Of a stretch of 51,046 nt of DNA, positions 14,471 to 22,808 are shown one piece after another (the first letter of the stretch is position 1; every line of letters begins with the position of its first letter). The position numbers were made by a program, and so were the translations under genes. Source of the DNA: Bacteroides sp. ET71 (GTDB lineage: Bacteria; Bacteroidota; Bacteroidia; Bacteroidales; Bacteroidaceae). Under the pieces are notes generated by a model. It made no database searches and was not told the origin of the DNA. It saw nothing but the letters and a program-made list of their open reading frames with translations. The DNA lies in contig NZ_JAMBLS010000024.1 of the NCBI RefSeq assembly GCF_023336905.1, positions 1-51,046 of the forward strand. Reading direction: 5' to 3'.

Positions 14471-16192
14471 ATGAAGAAACTTTGGATTTTTTCGATAGCC
14501 TCGTTGCTCTTCCTGCTTCCCGCCGGATGCAGCGACGACAACCCGGGCGGCTCCGGACCCACACCCGACCCGGACCCCGAGGTGCCCGTGACGCCCGAAG
14601 ATCCGAACACGCTGTACAACGGCATCAAGCTGCCCGACCAGTGGCCGCCCCGCCGTTCGTACTCCTCGGACATACGCGCCGGCATGACACCCTACTACCT
14701 GACCACCTCCAAGCCAGCCGTGGTCAACATCGCCGTGGGTCGCCAGCTCTTCGTCGACGACTTCCTCGTCGAGAGCACCACGCTCGAACGCAAGTTCCAC
14801 TACGCCACCTATTACGCCGGCAACCCCATCCTCGAACCCGACCAAGACTGGGAACGCATGGGCACCTCCGGGGCAGCCTTTGCAGCCCCCTTCAGCGACG
14901 GCGTGTGGTATGACGAAACCGACAGCAAGTACAAAATGTGGTACATGGCCGGCGGAGGCGACGACGGAGAAGGCGCCACCTGCTACGCCGAATCCACCGA
15001 CGGCATCACCTGGACGAAACCCACGCTGAACGTCGTGGACGGCACCAACATCGTCGACCAGAACGACACCCAGCGCGACGCCACCGTCATCTGGCTGGAC
15101 AAACAGGAAACCAACTCCTCGCGACGCTACAAGATGTTCCAAGTGGCCGGCGGCGCAGGCAACTGGCAGTACCACTACAAGACATCGGCCGACGGAAAGA
15201 TATGGCGCGACATGTCGGCACCCTCCGGGTCCATCGCCGACCGTTCCACCGTCTACAAAAACCCCTTCCGCGACGTCTGGGTATGGTCCATGCGCCACAA
15301 CGTACGCCTGAACCAGAGCGACCCCTACACCATCCGCGCACGCGACTACTACGAAGCCGCCGACCCGCTGTCCAACCGCAACGTCGAGGCCGACCTCCAA
15401 TACTTCTGGTTCGGCCCCTGGCCGGATGAGCAGACGCACCCCTACTACCACAACAACGACGGCTCGCCCGGCATCTACAACCTCGACGCCACACCCTACG
15501 AAAGCATCATGCTCGGACTCTTCTCCGTATGGCAAGGCCCCGAGAACGATGTCTGCGCAGCGGACAACGTCATCAAACGCAACCAAATCATGCTCGGCTA
15601 CAGCCGCGACGGTTACAGTTGGCTGCGCGAAGACATGAACCCCTTCCTGCCCGTCGACGAAAATCGCTCGGCCTGGAACAACGGAAACCTCCAGTCCGTC
15701 GTCGGCTCACCCCTCATCGTAGGCGACGAACTATACTTCTACCTCAGCGGCCGGCGCCTGCAAGGCACCCAGGAAATCACCACCACCGGACTGGCCACGC
15801 TCCGTCGCGACGGATTCGCCTCGATGAGCGGTTCGGGTGAACTGACCACCCCCGTGCTGAAATTCGACGGAGAATACTTCTTCGTCAACGCCGACCTGAC
15901 GGGCGAACTGCGCGTCGAACTCCTGGACGAAGACGGCAACGTCCTCTCCGGATTCTCGAAAGACGACTGCACCCCCCTCACGGGCGACGGCACAATGCTG
16001 CCCGTCCGCTGGGCCGCCAACACCACGCTGGCCTCCCTGCAAGGGCAGAACATCAAAGTCCGCTTCTACCTGGAAGGGGGCGACCTCTACGCTTTCTGGA
16101 TTTCGCCCGATGCCGACGGAGCCAGCCACGGCTACACCGGCGGCGGAGGCCCCGGCCTGGACGCATCCGGATTAGACATCAGCAACAATTAA
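14471..16192 (+). CDS. P2: lipoprotein paralogue of P1, propeller-like putative glycoside hydrolase
   Basis: 573 residues from the ATG at 14471, chosen because it opens a clean lipoprotein signal (MKKLWIFSIA...LLPAGC, Cys20). The upstream ATG at 14432 lies in the repeat. A Pro/Asp-rich linker (about 23-45) would tether it at the surface. Same architecture as P1: NGIKLPDQWPPR (50-61), RQLFVDDFLVE (91-101), PFSDGVWYDE, three SxDGxxW turns at 175-181, 239-245 and 378-384, GPENDVC (356-362), WNNGNLQS, C-terminal GYTGGGGPGL (554-563). Followed after 21 bases by the PKD/PQQ gene. Function unknown; a surface glycan-degrading role is inferred. Codons are C-ending, unlike P1. Confidence 0.75.
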   Translation: MKKLWIFSIASLLFLLPAGCSDDNPGGSGPTPDPDPEVPVTPEDPNTLYNGIKLPDQWPPRRSYSSDIRAGMTPYYLTTSKPAVVNIAVGRQLFVDDFLVESTTLERKFHYATYYAGNPILEPDQDWERMGTSGAAFAAPFSDGVWYDETDSKYKMWYMAGGGDDGEGATCYAESTDGITWTKPTLNVVDGTNIVDQNDTQRDATVIWLDKQETNSSRRYKMFQVAGGAGNWQYHYKTSADGKIWRDMSAPSGSIADRSTVYKNPFRDVWVWSMRHNVRLNQSDPYTIRARDYYEAADPLSNRNVEADLQYFWFGPWPDEQTHPYYHNNDGSPGIYNLDATPYESIMLGLFSVWQGPENDVCAADNVIKRNQIMLGYSRDGYSWLREDMNPFLPVDENRSAWNNGNLQSVVGSPLIVGDELYFYLSGRRLQGTQEITTTGLATLRRDGFASMSGSGELTTPVLKFDGEYFFVNADLTGELRVELLDEDGNVLSGFSKDDCTPLTGDGTMLPVRWAANTTLASLQGQNIKVRFYLEGGDLYAFWISPDADGASHGYTGGGGPGLDASGLDISNN

Positions 16193-16213
16193 TCATTTTA
16201 AAATCTAACGAAT

Positions 16214-18046
16214 ATGAGAACTCTGACATTCCTCCTGTTAGCCCTCGCGCTAACCTTCGTCACCTCCTGCAAGGACGATGACACCGTCTACAACACAGCC
16301 GCCGATGCCGGCTTCAGCGTAGGCAACGAATACGAAGTGGGCGAACCCATCACCTTCACCGACAACACCGTGCCCGAAGAAGGCACCACCATTGTCTCCT
16401 GGCTCTGGAAGTTCGGCGACGAAGCAGGCTCCACCTCCAACGAGCAGAACCCCACCTTCACCTACATGAAAGACGGCAACTACACCGTGAGCCTGACCGT
16501 GACCGACAGCAACGGCCTCAAGGCCCGCCACGAACAGGTGGTGACCATCATCAACCCCACCACACCCGACTTTACGACCGATAAAGAAGAGTACGAGATG
16601 GGAGAGACCGTGCAATTCACCGACGCCACCACGACGAAAGCAGGCACGACCATCACCGCCTGGCATTGGTCCTTCGGCGATGCCGACGGCAACACGTCCG
16701 ACGAGCAGAACCCCGTCTTCGTCTATACCGAACCCGGCTCGTACGCCGTCACGCTGACCGTGACCGACAGCTACGACCTGGAAGCATCTGTCACCAAGAA
16801 CATCACCGTCTACGACCCCGCCGCTGCCGCTTCCCTGGAATGGAGCGCCCTGCTGGGCGGCAAAGTGCAGGCCGGCTCTTCTGCCGCCCTCTCGCCCGAC
16901 GGCTCCACCGTCTACATGATGCGTAGCCTCAGTGGCAGCGATGTGGCAGCCCTCGTAGCCTATGATGCCGCTAGCGGCAGCCAGAAATGGATGGTAGACC
17001 TCAGTGTTGCCATGTCAGGTGTGTCGTCCACGGCCCAGGCCAAAGACATCTTCAGCAGCCCATCGGTAGACGACAACGGCAATGTTTACATGATTGTCCG
17101 CGACCTCCAGTCGGAAAACGACCGCAACCTGTATACCATCAGCGTTGCCTCCGACGGCAGCCTGCGCTGGGCAGTTCCCGTGGCTACCCCGAGTTCTAAC
17201 CTCTACGCCACGACTCCCGCCATCGCTGCAGACGGCAACATCTTCGTCGCACACCGCGACGGCAAGGTAGTCAGCCTGACGCCCGACGGCCAGTACACGG
17301 AATACGCCTCTACCGGATTGAGCAACATCACCAGCGGCGTAGCTATCTCCCGCAGCGGAATGGTTTACGTGACCGGCGGCAACTCACTCGGCCTGTTCGG
17401 CTATAACCCCTCTACCGATGCTTCGTGGACATACAACACGAACTTCGGCGGAGCCAGCAGCGCACTGATTGGCGCACTGAAGAGCACCACGGTAGCTATT
17501 GGCACCGACGGCACCGTTTATTCCGTGTCCGACGCTGCTGACGGCACAGGCATCATCTTCGCCGTAGACGGCACTACCGGCACCGAGAAATGGGCATACA
17601 GCACGGTGAGCGCCATTCCCGACGGTGGTGTGGCATTGGGCGCCGACGGCACCATCTATGCATCGGGCGGCGAACACCTGGCCAGCACGTCATCGGCCGG
17701 CATCTATGCCCTCAATCCCGACGGAACGTTGAAGTGGCACTATCCTTCCGGCGCATCTGTACAGACTTCACCCGTGGTCGACAGCCGTGGCTACATCCAC
17801 TTCGTCGATGCAGAAGCCACCTATTATGTACTGACAGCCGAAGGCGAATTGTACTCATCCATTTCTCTGGGTGATGCTTGCGCCTCTTCGCCGGTGATGG
17901 ACGCTCAAGGCAACCTCTATGTGGCAGTAAATGCCAATGGCCAGTATCAGGTTGTCTGCGCTTCGTCGAAAGGCGACAGCTATGCAACGGATTCTCCGTG
18001 GCCCATGCGAGGCGGTAATCCTCAGCGTACCGGATTGCAAAAGTAA
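16214..18046 (+). CDS. Surface lipoprotein with two PKD domains and a PQQ-like propeller
   Basis: 610 residues. Lipobox VTSC gives lipid Cys19. Two PKD-like domains (about 31-115 and 117-203) carry the WxFGD core (WLWKFGD and WHWSFGD) and the YTVSLTVTD / YAVTLTVTD strand. From about 205 a propeller of PQQ/BamB-like blades follows, with repeated DGTVYSV, DGTIYAS and GTEKWAYS, ending in the WPMRGGNPQRTG signature. No catalytic residues are recognised. It is likely exposed at the surface and binds glycan or protein, in the place a surface glycan-binding protein often takes in PULs. It lies 21 bases after P2 and is closed by a strong terminator. Confidence 0.8.
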   Translation: MRTLTFLLLALALTFVTSCKDDDTVYNTAADAGFSVGNEYEVGEPITFTDNTVPEEGTTIVSWLWKFGDEAGSTSNEQNPTFTYMKDGNYTVSLTVTDSNGLKARHEQVVTIINPTTPDFTTDKEEYEMGETVQFTDATTTKAGTTITAWHWSFGDADGNTSDEQNPVFVYTEPGSYAVTLTVTDSYDLEASVTKNITVYDPAAAASLEWSALLGGKVQAGSSAALSPDGSTVYMMRSLSGSDVAALVAYDAASGSQKWMVDLSVAMSGVSSTAQAKDIFSSPSVDDNGNVYMIVRDLQSENDRNLYTISVASDGSLRWAVPVATPSSNLYATTPAIAADGNIFVAHRDGKVVSLTPDGQYTEYASTGLSNITSGVAISRSGMVYVTGGNSLGLFGYNPSTDASWTYNTNFGGASSALIGALKSTTVAIGTDGTVYSVSDAADGTGIIFAVDGTTGTEKWAYSTVSAIPDGGVALGADGTIYASGGEHLASTSSAGIYALNPDGTLKWHYPSGASVQTSPVVDSRGYIHFVDAEATYYVLTAEGELYSSISLGDACASSPVMDAQGNLYVAVNANGQYQVVCASSKGDSYATDSPWPMRGGNPQRTGLQK

Positions 18047-18072
18047 AAGTATGTTGAAGAGTAGATAGATAG

Positions 18073-18126
18073 GCTTCCTGTATTATGATGCTTATTTTAA
18101 GGCGTTGTAATACAGGAAGCTTTTTT
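18073..18126 (+). terminator. Rho-independent terminator after the PKD/PQQ gene
   Basis: Perfect 13-bp stem GCTTCCTGTATTA (18073-18085) with 18108-18120, 22-base loop, then TTTTTT. It leaves P3 with only 26 bases of leader, so P3 depends on read-through or a promoter I cannot see. Confidence 0.88.
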
Positions 18127-18152
18127 ATAGATTTTAGCCTGTTTGTATGCTT

Positions 18153-19736
18153 ATGAAAAAGAAAAAAATAGCTGTTATCTTGCTTTCCTTTATCTTGTGT
18201 GGCAGCGGCGGACAACTGTTTGCTCAAAGGACAGAACCGGCAGCCACCCTCTTACCCGGCCGGCAATTGATGGCCGACACCACTTGGGTAGCTGAAACCT
18301 CGGGACTGGAATCTGTCTTCCACGTCCCAACCTATTATCCTTGTAATCCCGTCGTCAAGGCTGACCGCCCGTGGGAACTCAATGTAAACGGCGATCCCTA
18401 TGCCGCCCCTTTCAGTGGTGGTGTGTGGTTCGATGAGACGGACGGAAAGTACAAAATGTGGTATTCCGCCGGCGGTGGTAAACGGCTGGGATTGATTACG
18501 TGTTATGCAGAATCTGAGGATGGGAAATCATGGCTGAAGCCTGTACTGGACGTTGTGCCCGGCACGAATATTGTCGATACCTTGGAGCATGACTGTATGT
18601 CCGTCCTGCTGGACAAACACGAGACTGATGCTTCGAAGCGTTTCAAGATGTTCATCGTGGAGTTCAACAGCCGGTTCACTGTCAGTATGAAGTTGAAGTA
18701 TTCGCCCGACGGCATCCATTGGAGCGGTCCGCAGGCTTTGTCCGGCGAACTCTACGACCGTTGTGCGGCTTATTATGACCCTTTCCGGGGAAAATACGTG
18801 CTATCGCTGAAAACGATTGACGGGCCATATGGACGTGCGCGTAATTACTTGGCGCACCAAGATCCCGAGATGCTGGTCAGTCTGGCCCATCGTGTGTATG
18901 ATAACCAGGCCGATAAGTTCATCCGTTATTGGTTTCATGCTGATGAAGATGACCCGCGTAACCCGCACTTTCCTGCTATTCGTCCACAGATATATAATCA
19001 TGAAGCCATGCCTTATGAGAACCTGATGTTGGGCTACTTTACTGTCTGGCAAGGTCCTGAGAACGATGCTTGCGATAGCTTGATGGTGCAGAAGCGTAAC
19101 GAAGTGCTTGTCGGCTTCAGTCGCGACGGCTTCCATTGGGACAGAAGGTTCAAACAACCTTTCTTGCCGGTCTGCGAGGACTTTCATGCCTGGAACGCAG
19201 GCAATGTACAGTCGGTGGCCGGTTGTCCGTTGATAGTGGGCGATTCGCTTTATTTCTACATGAGCGGGCGTTACAACAGCAAGCCGAAGCATGATTCCAA
19301 TTTCGCCACCGGCCTGGCCATGCTCCGCAAGGACGGATTCGTGTCTGTTCGTGCTGGGCAGGAGGAAGGCACGTTGTTGACGAAGCCTTTTCGGCTAGAC
19401 GGTGCTTATCTCTTTGTCAATGCCGACGTGTGCGGCAAGAAGAGCTCACTTCGCGTGGAACTGTTGGACGAATCAGGACAGCCAGTCCCCGGTTTCACCC
19501 GCCGGGACTGTGTGGTGATGAAGAAAGTGGACAGCACGAAATTCTTAATCACCTGGAAAGGTCATTCGGATGTATCTTCTTTAAAGGGAAAAACTGTCCG
19601 GGTGAAATTCTATCTGAAGGAAGCAGATTTGTACTCCTTTTGGTTTTCTCCGTGGAAGACGGGCGAAAGCAATGGATATACCGCCGGAGGAGGGCCCGGG
19701 CTGAGCCGAACAGGAAGGGATACTCTTGTTCGGTAG
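18153..19736 (+). CDS. P3: secreted paralogue of P1/P2, propeller-like putative glycoside hydrolase
   Basis: 527 residues from ATG 18153 (18147 also possible). Signal peptide about 1-25 (ends LFAQ), no lipobox. It lacks the N-terminal NGI-LP-QWPPR motif. FVDxFLIE is changed to LMADTTWVAE (39-48), so that region has diverged. The rest is conserved: PFSGGVWFDETDGKYKMWY (86-104), SxDGxxW turns at 121-127, 184-190 and 323-329, GPENDAC (301-307), WNAGNVQS, and C-terminal GYTAGGGPGL. Codons are mixed. Function unknown; the divergence suggests a related but different substrate or linkage from P1 and P2. Confidence 0.72.
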   Translation: MKKKKIAVILLSFILCGSGGQLFAQRTEPAATLLPGRQLMADTTWVAETSGLESVFHVPTYYPCNPVVKADRPWELNVNGDPYAAPFSGGVWFDETDGKYKMWYSAGGGKRLGLITCYAESEDGKSWLKPVLDVVPGTNIVDTLEHDCMSVLLDKHETDASKRFKMFIVEFNSRFTVSMKLKYSPDGIHWSGPQALSGELYDRCAAYYDPFRGKYVLSLKTIDGPYGRARNYLAHQDPEMLVSLAHRVYDNQADKFIRYWFHADEDDPRNPHFPAIRPQIYNHEAMPYENLMLGYFTVWQGPENDACDSLMVQKRNEVLVGFSRDGFHWDRRFKQPFLPVCEDFHAWNAGNVQSVAGCPLIVGDSLYFYMSGRYNSKPKHDSNFATGLAMLRKDGFVSVRAGQEEGTLLTKPFRLDGAYLFVNADVCGKKSSLRVELLDESGQPVPGFTRRDCVVMKKVDSTKFLITWKGHSDVSSLKGKTVRVKFYLKEADLYSFWFSPWKTGESNGYTAGGGPGLSRTGRDTLVR

Positions 19737-19755
19737 AGGCATTGTTCCTGTTCGG
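19706..19755. terminator. Inverted repeat between convergent genes
   Basis: Perfect 11-bp arms, CCGAACAGGAA (19706-19716) and TTCCTGTTCGG (19745-19755). They overlap the 3' end of P3 and lie between it and the convergent ygiQ gene. Probably a two-way terminator, although no strong T-tract is seen. Confidence 0.55.
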
Positions 19756-19784
19756 ATGAGGTATTGGTGTGCTTCTGTCCCACT

Positions 19785-21620
19785 TTAGCGTTTCCCTTTT
19801 CCGTATAGCTTGTCTATCAGGTCGGGACGTTTTAAGCGGCGCAACTCGTTGATGATGTTGCGTCGCTCTTCTGTTTTGTACCAGAAGAAGAACTGGCGTT
19901 GGGCCAGTTTCTCGCGTTGTGTTTTGGCACTGAACACCGGTTCCAATGTATAAGGGTGAAATCCGGTGTACCACGTTTCCGTAGACACAGTCATAGGGGT
20001 GGGGGTGAAGTCTTGCACTTGTTCGAGGTGGAAATCCAACTGTTTGGTAATGGCTGCCAGCTCGGCCATGTCTTCTTCATGGCATCCCGGGTGGCTGGAG
20101 ATGAAATAAGGGATGAGTTGCTGATTCAGGCCAGATTCACGATTGATACGGTCGAATATGTTCTTGAAAGACTTGAACAGACTGAACGACGGCTTGCGCA
20201 TGATGTGAAGCACGCGTTCGGAAGTATGCTCTGGGGCGACTTTCAGACGGCCGCTTACGTGGTTGACAATAAGCTGCCTGGTATATTCTTGGGCTGCTTT
20301 ATTGATTTGCTCATCCTTACTGTGATGGAGCAACAGGTCGTATCGTACGCCGCTTCCTATGAACGATTTCTTGATGCCCGGCAATGCGTCTACGGAGCGG
20401 TAGATATCCAGCAGCGCACGGTGGTCTGTATTCAGGTTGGGGCATATGGCAGGATGGATGCACGAAGGACGTTTGCACTTCTTACACAAATCGGTGCGAT
20501 AACCTTTCATGCGATACATATTGGCGCTGGGGCCTCCGAGGTCACTCAGATATCCTTTGAAGTCGGGCAGTTCCATAATGGCTTTTACTTCCCGTAAGAT
20601 GCTTTCTTTCGAGCGGCTGACTATGAACTTGCCTTGGTGGGCGGAGATGGTACAGAATGCGCATCCACCGAAGCAGCCCCGGTGGATGTTGACGGAGAAC
20701 TTAATCATGTCATAGGCAGGGATGCGCTTGCCTTTGTATTTGGGATGGGGCAGCCGGGTGTAAGGCAGGTCATATGAGTAGTCCAGTTCTTCTTCAGTCA
20801 TGGGAGGATAAGGCGGGTTGACAACTACTGTCCGTTCGCCCGTTTGCTGCAGTATCCGGCAAGCAGCGTATTTGTTGCTCTCTTCCTCGATGTGGCGGAA
20901 ATTTGAAGCCTGTTTCTTCTTGTCTTGCAGGCACTCTTCGTGGGAATAGAGCCAAATGTCATCTTGGAGAGGCTGGGTATGATGAGACAAATAAGCGACC
21001 TGAGGCACATCAGCTATCCGGGGTAACAGGTTGGAAGCGGATGTGCCGGGGGCGATTCTTCGGGCTAATTCTATGATAGGCTTTTCTCCCATTCCATATA
21101 CCAAGATATCTGCGCCGCTGTCTACCAATATGCTGGGGCGCAAGCGGTCTTGCCAATAATCATAATGAGTCAGGCGTCGCATACTTGCTTCAATGCCCCC
21201 CAATATGACCGGTACGTCCGGGAAAAGCTGTTTCAGTATTTGTGTGTAGATGATGGATGGATATTCCGGACGCATGTCCGTCCGCCCGTCAGGAGTATAA
21301 GCATCGTTGCTGCGCAGGCGTTTGTTGGCAGTGTATCGGTTGACCATTGAATCCATGCAACCGGCAGTGATGCCGAAGAAAAGTCTCGGGCGTCCCAACT
21401 TCTTGAAATCGCGTAAGTCATCGCGCCAGTTTGGTTGGGGCACTAAGGCGATTCGCAGGCCTTCTGCTTCGAGGATGCGTCCGATGACTGCCGCCCCGAA
21501 GGAGGGGTGGTCGACGTAAGCATCGCCGCTGAATAAGATAACGTCCAGTTCTTCCCATCCACGCAATTCTATTTCTTTCTTGGTCGTGGGTAACCAATCG
21601 GTCAATTTGTACTGTTTCAT
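19785..21620 (-). CDS. ygiQ: YgiQ family radical SAM protein
   Basis: 611 residues. The iron-sulfur cluster motif CFGGCAFC (CxxxCxxC) is at Cys316, Cys320 and Cys323, inside RGCFGGCAFCTISAHQG. The N-terminal part has B12-binding-like features (SGDAYVDHPSFGAAVIGRIL, about 31-50), and a Cys-rich CKKCKRPSC lies further on. All are typical of the UPF0313/YgiQ family. The substrate is unknown, so the family name is as far as one can go. It is convergent with P3 and divergent from the araC gene, and appears unrelated to the PUL. Confidence 0.92.
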   Translation of the reverse strand: MKQYKLTDWLPTTKKEIELRGWEELDVILFSGDAYVDHPSFGAAVIGRILEAEGLRIALVPQPNWRDDLRDFKKLGRPRLFFGITAGCMDSMVNRYTANKRLRSNDAYTPDGRTDMRPEYPSIIYTQILKQLFPDVPVILGGIEASMRRLTHYDYWQDRLRPSILVDSGADILVYGMGEKPIIELARRIAPGTSASNLLPRIADVPQVAYLSHHTQPLQDDIWLYSHEECLQDKKKQASNFRHIEEESNKYAACRILQQTGERTVVVNPPYPPMTEEELDYSYDLPYTRLPHPKYKGKRIPAYDMIKFSVNIHRGCFGGCAFCTISAHQGKFIVSRSKESILREVKAIMELPDFKGYLSDLGGPSANMYRMKGYRTDLCKKCKRPSCIHPAICPNLNTDHRALLDIYRSVDALPGIKKSFIGSGVRYDLLLHHSKDEQINKAAQEYTRQLIVNHVSGRLKVAPEHTSERVLHIMRKPSFSLFKSFKNIFDRINRESGLNQQLIPYFISSHPGCHEEDMAELAAITKQLDFHLEQVQDFTPTPMTVSTETWYTGFHPYTLEPVFSAKTQREKLAQRQFFFWYKTEERRNIINELRRLKRPDLIDKLYGKGKR

Positions 21621-21624
21621 GTCG

Positions 21625-21632
21625 CAAACTTA
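21625..21632 (-). promoter_or_regulatory. -7 box of ygiQ
   Basis: Read on the minus strand this is TAAGTTTG, an exact TAnnTTTG match ending only 4 bases before the ATG, so the mRNA would be leaderless or nearly so. Confidence 0.5.
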
Positions 21633-21804
21633 TGGAAAAACTATGAGATATTGGTAAGGAATGGGTAGATTTTCGCTTTTCATTGCTTTCCCGACAATTA
21701 AAGTATGATTCGGATGCTGTACTGTTTCTATACTTGCCATGTGGCAGTATCTTCCGAGGCTTTGCGTATTCTTGTGTAGAGTGGGGTTGTTTATATCCTT
21801 TATA

Positions 21805-21824
21805 TTTGAGCTTTATGGCAAATT
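21805..21824 (+). promoter_or_regulatory. AraC-type half-site upstream of the broken regulator
   Basis: TTTGAGCTTTATGGCAAATT agrees with the first tandem site at 22709-22730 at 17 of 20 positions. It covers the -33 region of the araC promoter, whose -7 box starts 19 bases later, so the regulator probably controlled its own gene. Confidence 0.6.
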
Positions 21825-21843
21825 GATTATCGGCATTTATGTG

Positions 21844-21851
21844 TAACTTTG
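21844..21851 (+). promoter_or_regulatory. -7 box of the araC pseudogene
   Basis: TAACTTTG, an exact TAnnTTTG match, 16 bases before the ATG at 21868. Confidence 0.6.
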
Positions 21852-21867
21852 CTCGTAAAAATAGTGA

Positions 21868-22704
21868 ATGATGGAAACTGATAGTTTAAAAGGTATCAAC
21901 ACACTGCGTTATTCGGATATTTTTTTGGCGATGTATTTTGATAATGGGAAAAGTTGCTTGCACCGCAACCATTCGCATGTGCTGGCCTACATGTATTCTG
22001 GGGAACTGGAAATAAAGGAAAATGAGAAAATTACCAAACTGCATAAGGGGGATTGTGCTTTTATCCGCAAAGATTTCAGTGTACAATTAATCAAACAAGG
22101 GTATAATGGAGAACAATTCAAGGCTATATTCTTGATGTTTACCGGTAAATTCCTGCGTGAGTTTTATGGCAGATTGGACAAGGAGGGATTGCCAGCAAAC
22201 GCTCGCCGTAGTAAAGCCAGTTTATACAAACTACCTTCAAAGCGCCCGGATATCGTAAGTCTGTTTGAATCGATGACTCCTTATTTCAAATCCGGTATCC
22301 AGCCCACAAAGGAATTATAGACTTTGAAAATGACCGAAGGCTTATATGTGCTCTTGAATACAGATAAAAGCCTTTATGCTTCGTTGTTTGATTTTACCGA
22401 TCCTTGGAAGATAGATATTTTGAACTTTATGGAACAGAACTACATGAACGACCTTACGCTGGAAGAAATGGCAAATTATACAGGAAGAAGTCTTGCTACT
22501 TTCAAACGTGACTTTAGCAAGATAAGTGACTTGTCTCCGCAGAAGTGGGTAGTACGTCGTAGGTTGGAAGCCGCACATGCGCTTATACAGTCTGGTAAAC
22601 AGAAAGTGACCGATGTTTGCTTTCGTGTGGGATTTAAGAACCTCTCTCATTTTTCAAAAGCATACAAAAGGTTGTATGGTTGTTCTCCCATTCACAGCAT
22701 TTGA
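21868..22704 (+). pseudogene. AraC family regulator interrupted by an in-frame amber codon
   Basis: Codons 1-150 (21868-22317) encode a cupin-like sensor domain (HRNHSHVLAYMYSGELEI, about 31-48). TAG at 22318-22320 stops the frame. The same frame then continues without shift to 22704 and encodes the rest of the sensor plus a typical AraC C-terminus with both helix-turn-helix units (LTLEEMANYTGRSLATFKRDF and VTDVCFRVGFKNLSHFSKAYKRLYG). Joined, the product is 278 residues, normal for the family. So one nonsense change splits an otherwise intact gene. The 3' half has an ATG at 22330 and could still yield a free DNA-binding domain. Read-through or a sequencing error are alternatives. The sites around the SDR promoter suggest its targets. 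Confidence 0.85.
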
Positions 22705-22708
22705 TGTA

Positions 22709-22753
22709 TTTTGAGCTTTCAGACAAATTCTTTTGAGCTGTCAGGCAAAATTC
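22709..22753 (+). promoter_or_regulatory. Tandem AraC-type binding sites upstream of the SDR gene
   Basis: Two direct repeats, 22709-22730 and 22731-22753, share the core TTTTGAGCT-TCAG-CAAA. They end 17 bases before the -7 box at 22771, which places them in and just above the -33 region, as for class II activation by AraC proteins. A third copy lies before the araC gene itself. Confidence 0.7.
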
Positions 22754-22770
22754 TCCCCGATAATATCTGT

Positions 22771-22778
22771 TACCTTTG
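22771..22778 (+). promoter_or_regulatory. -7 box of the SDR operon
   Basis: TACCTTTG, an exact TAnnTTTG match, 30 bases before the SDR start. No good -33 TTTG is present, which fits dependence on an activator bound at the tandem sites. Confidence 0.65.
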
Positions 22779-22808
22779 CGACAAAATCTTAAATAAACAG
22801 TTTGTACA

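Noticed and set aside
11352-19736. GH33 sialidase Asp-boxes in P1-P3
   Set aside because: The repeated motif is SxDGxxW, one residue shorter than the Asp-box SxDxGxxW, and no FRIP-type arginine motif is visible, so GH33 cannot be claimed.
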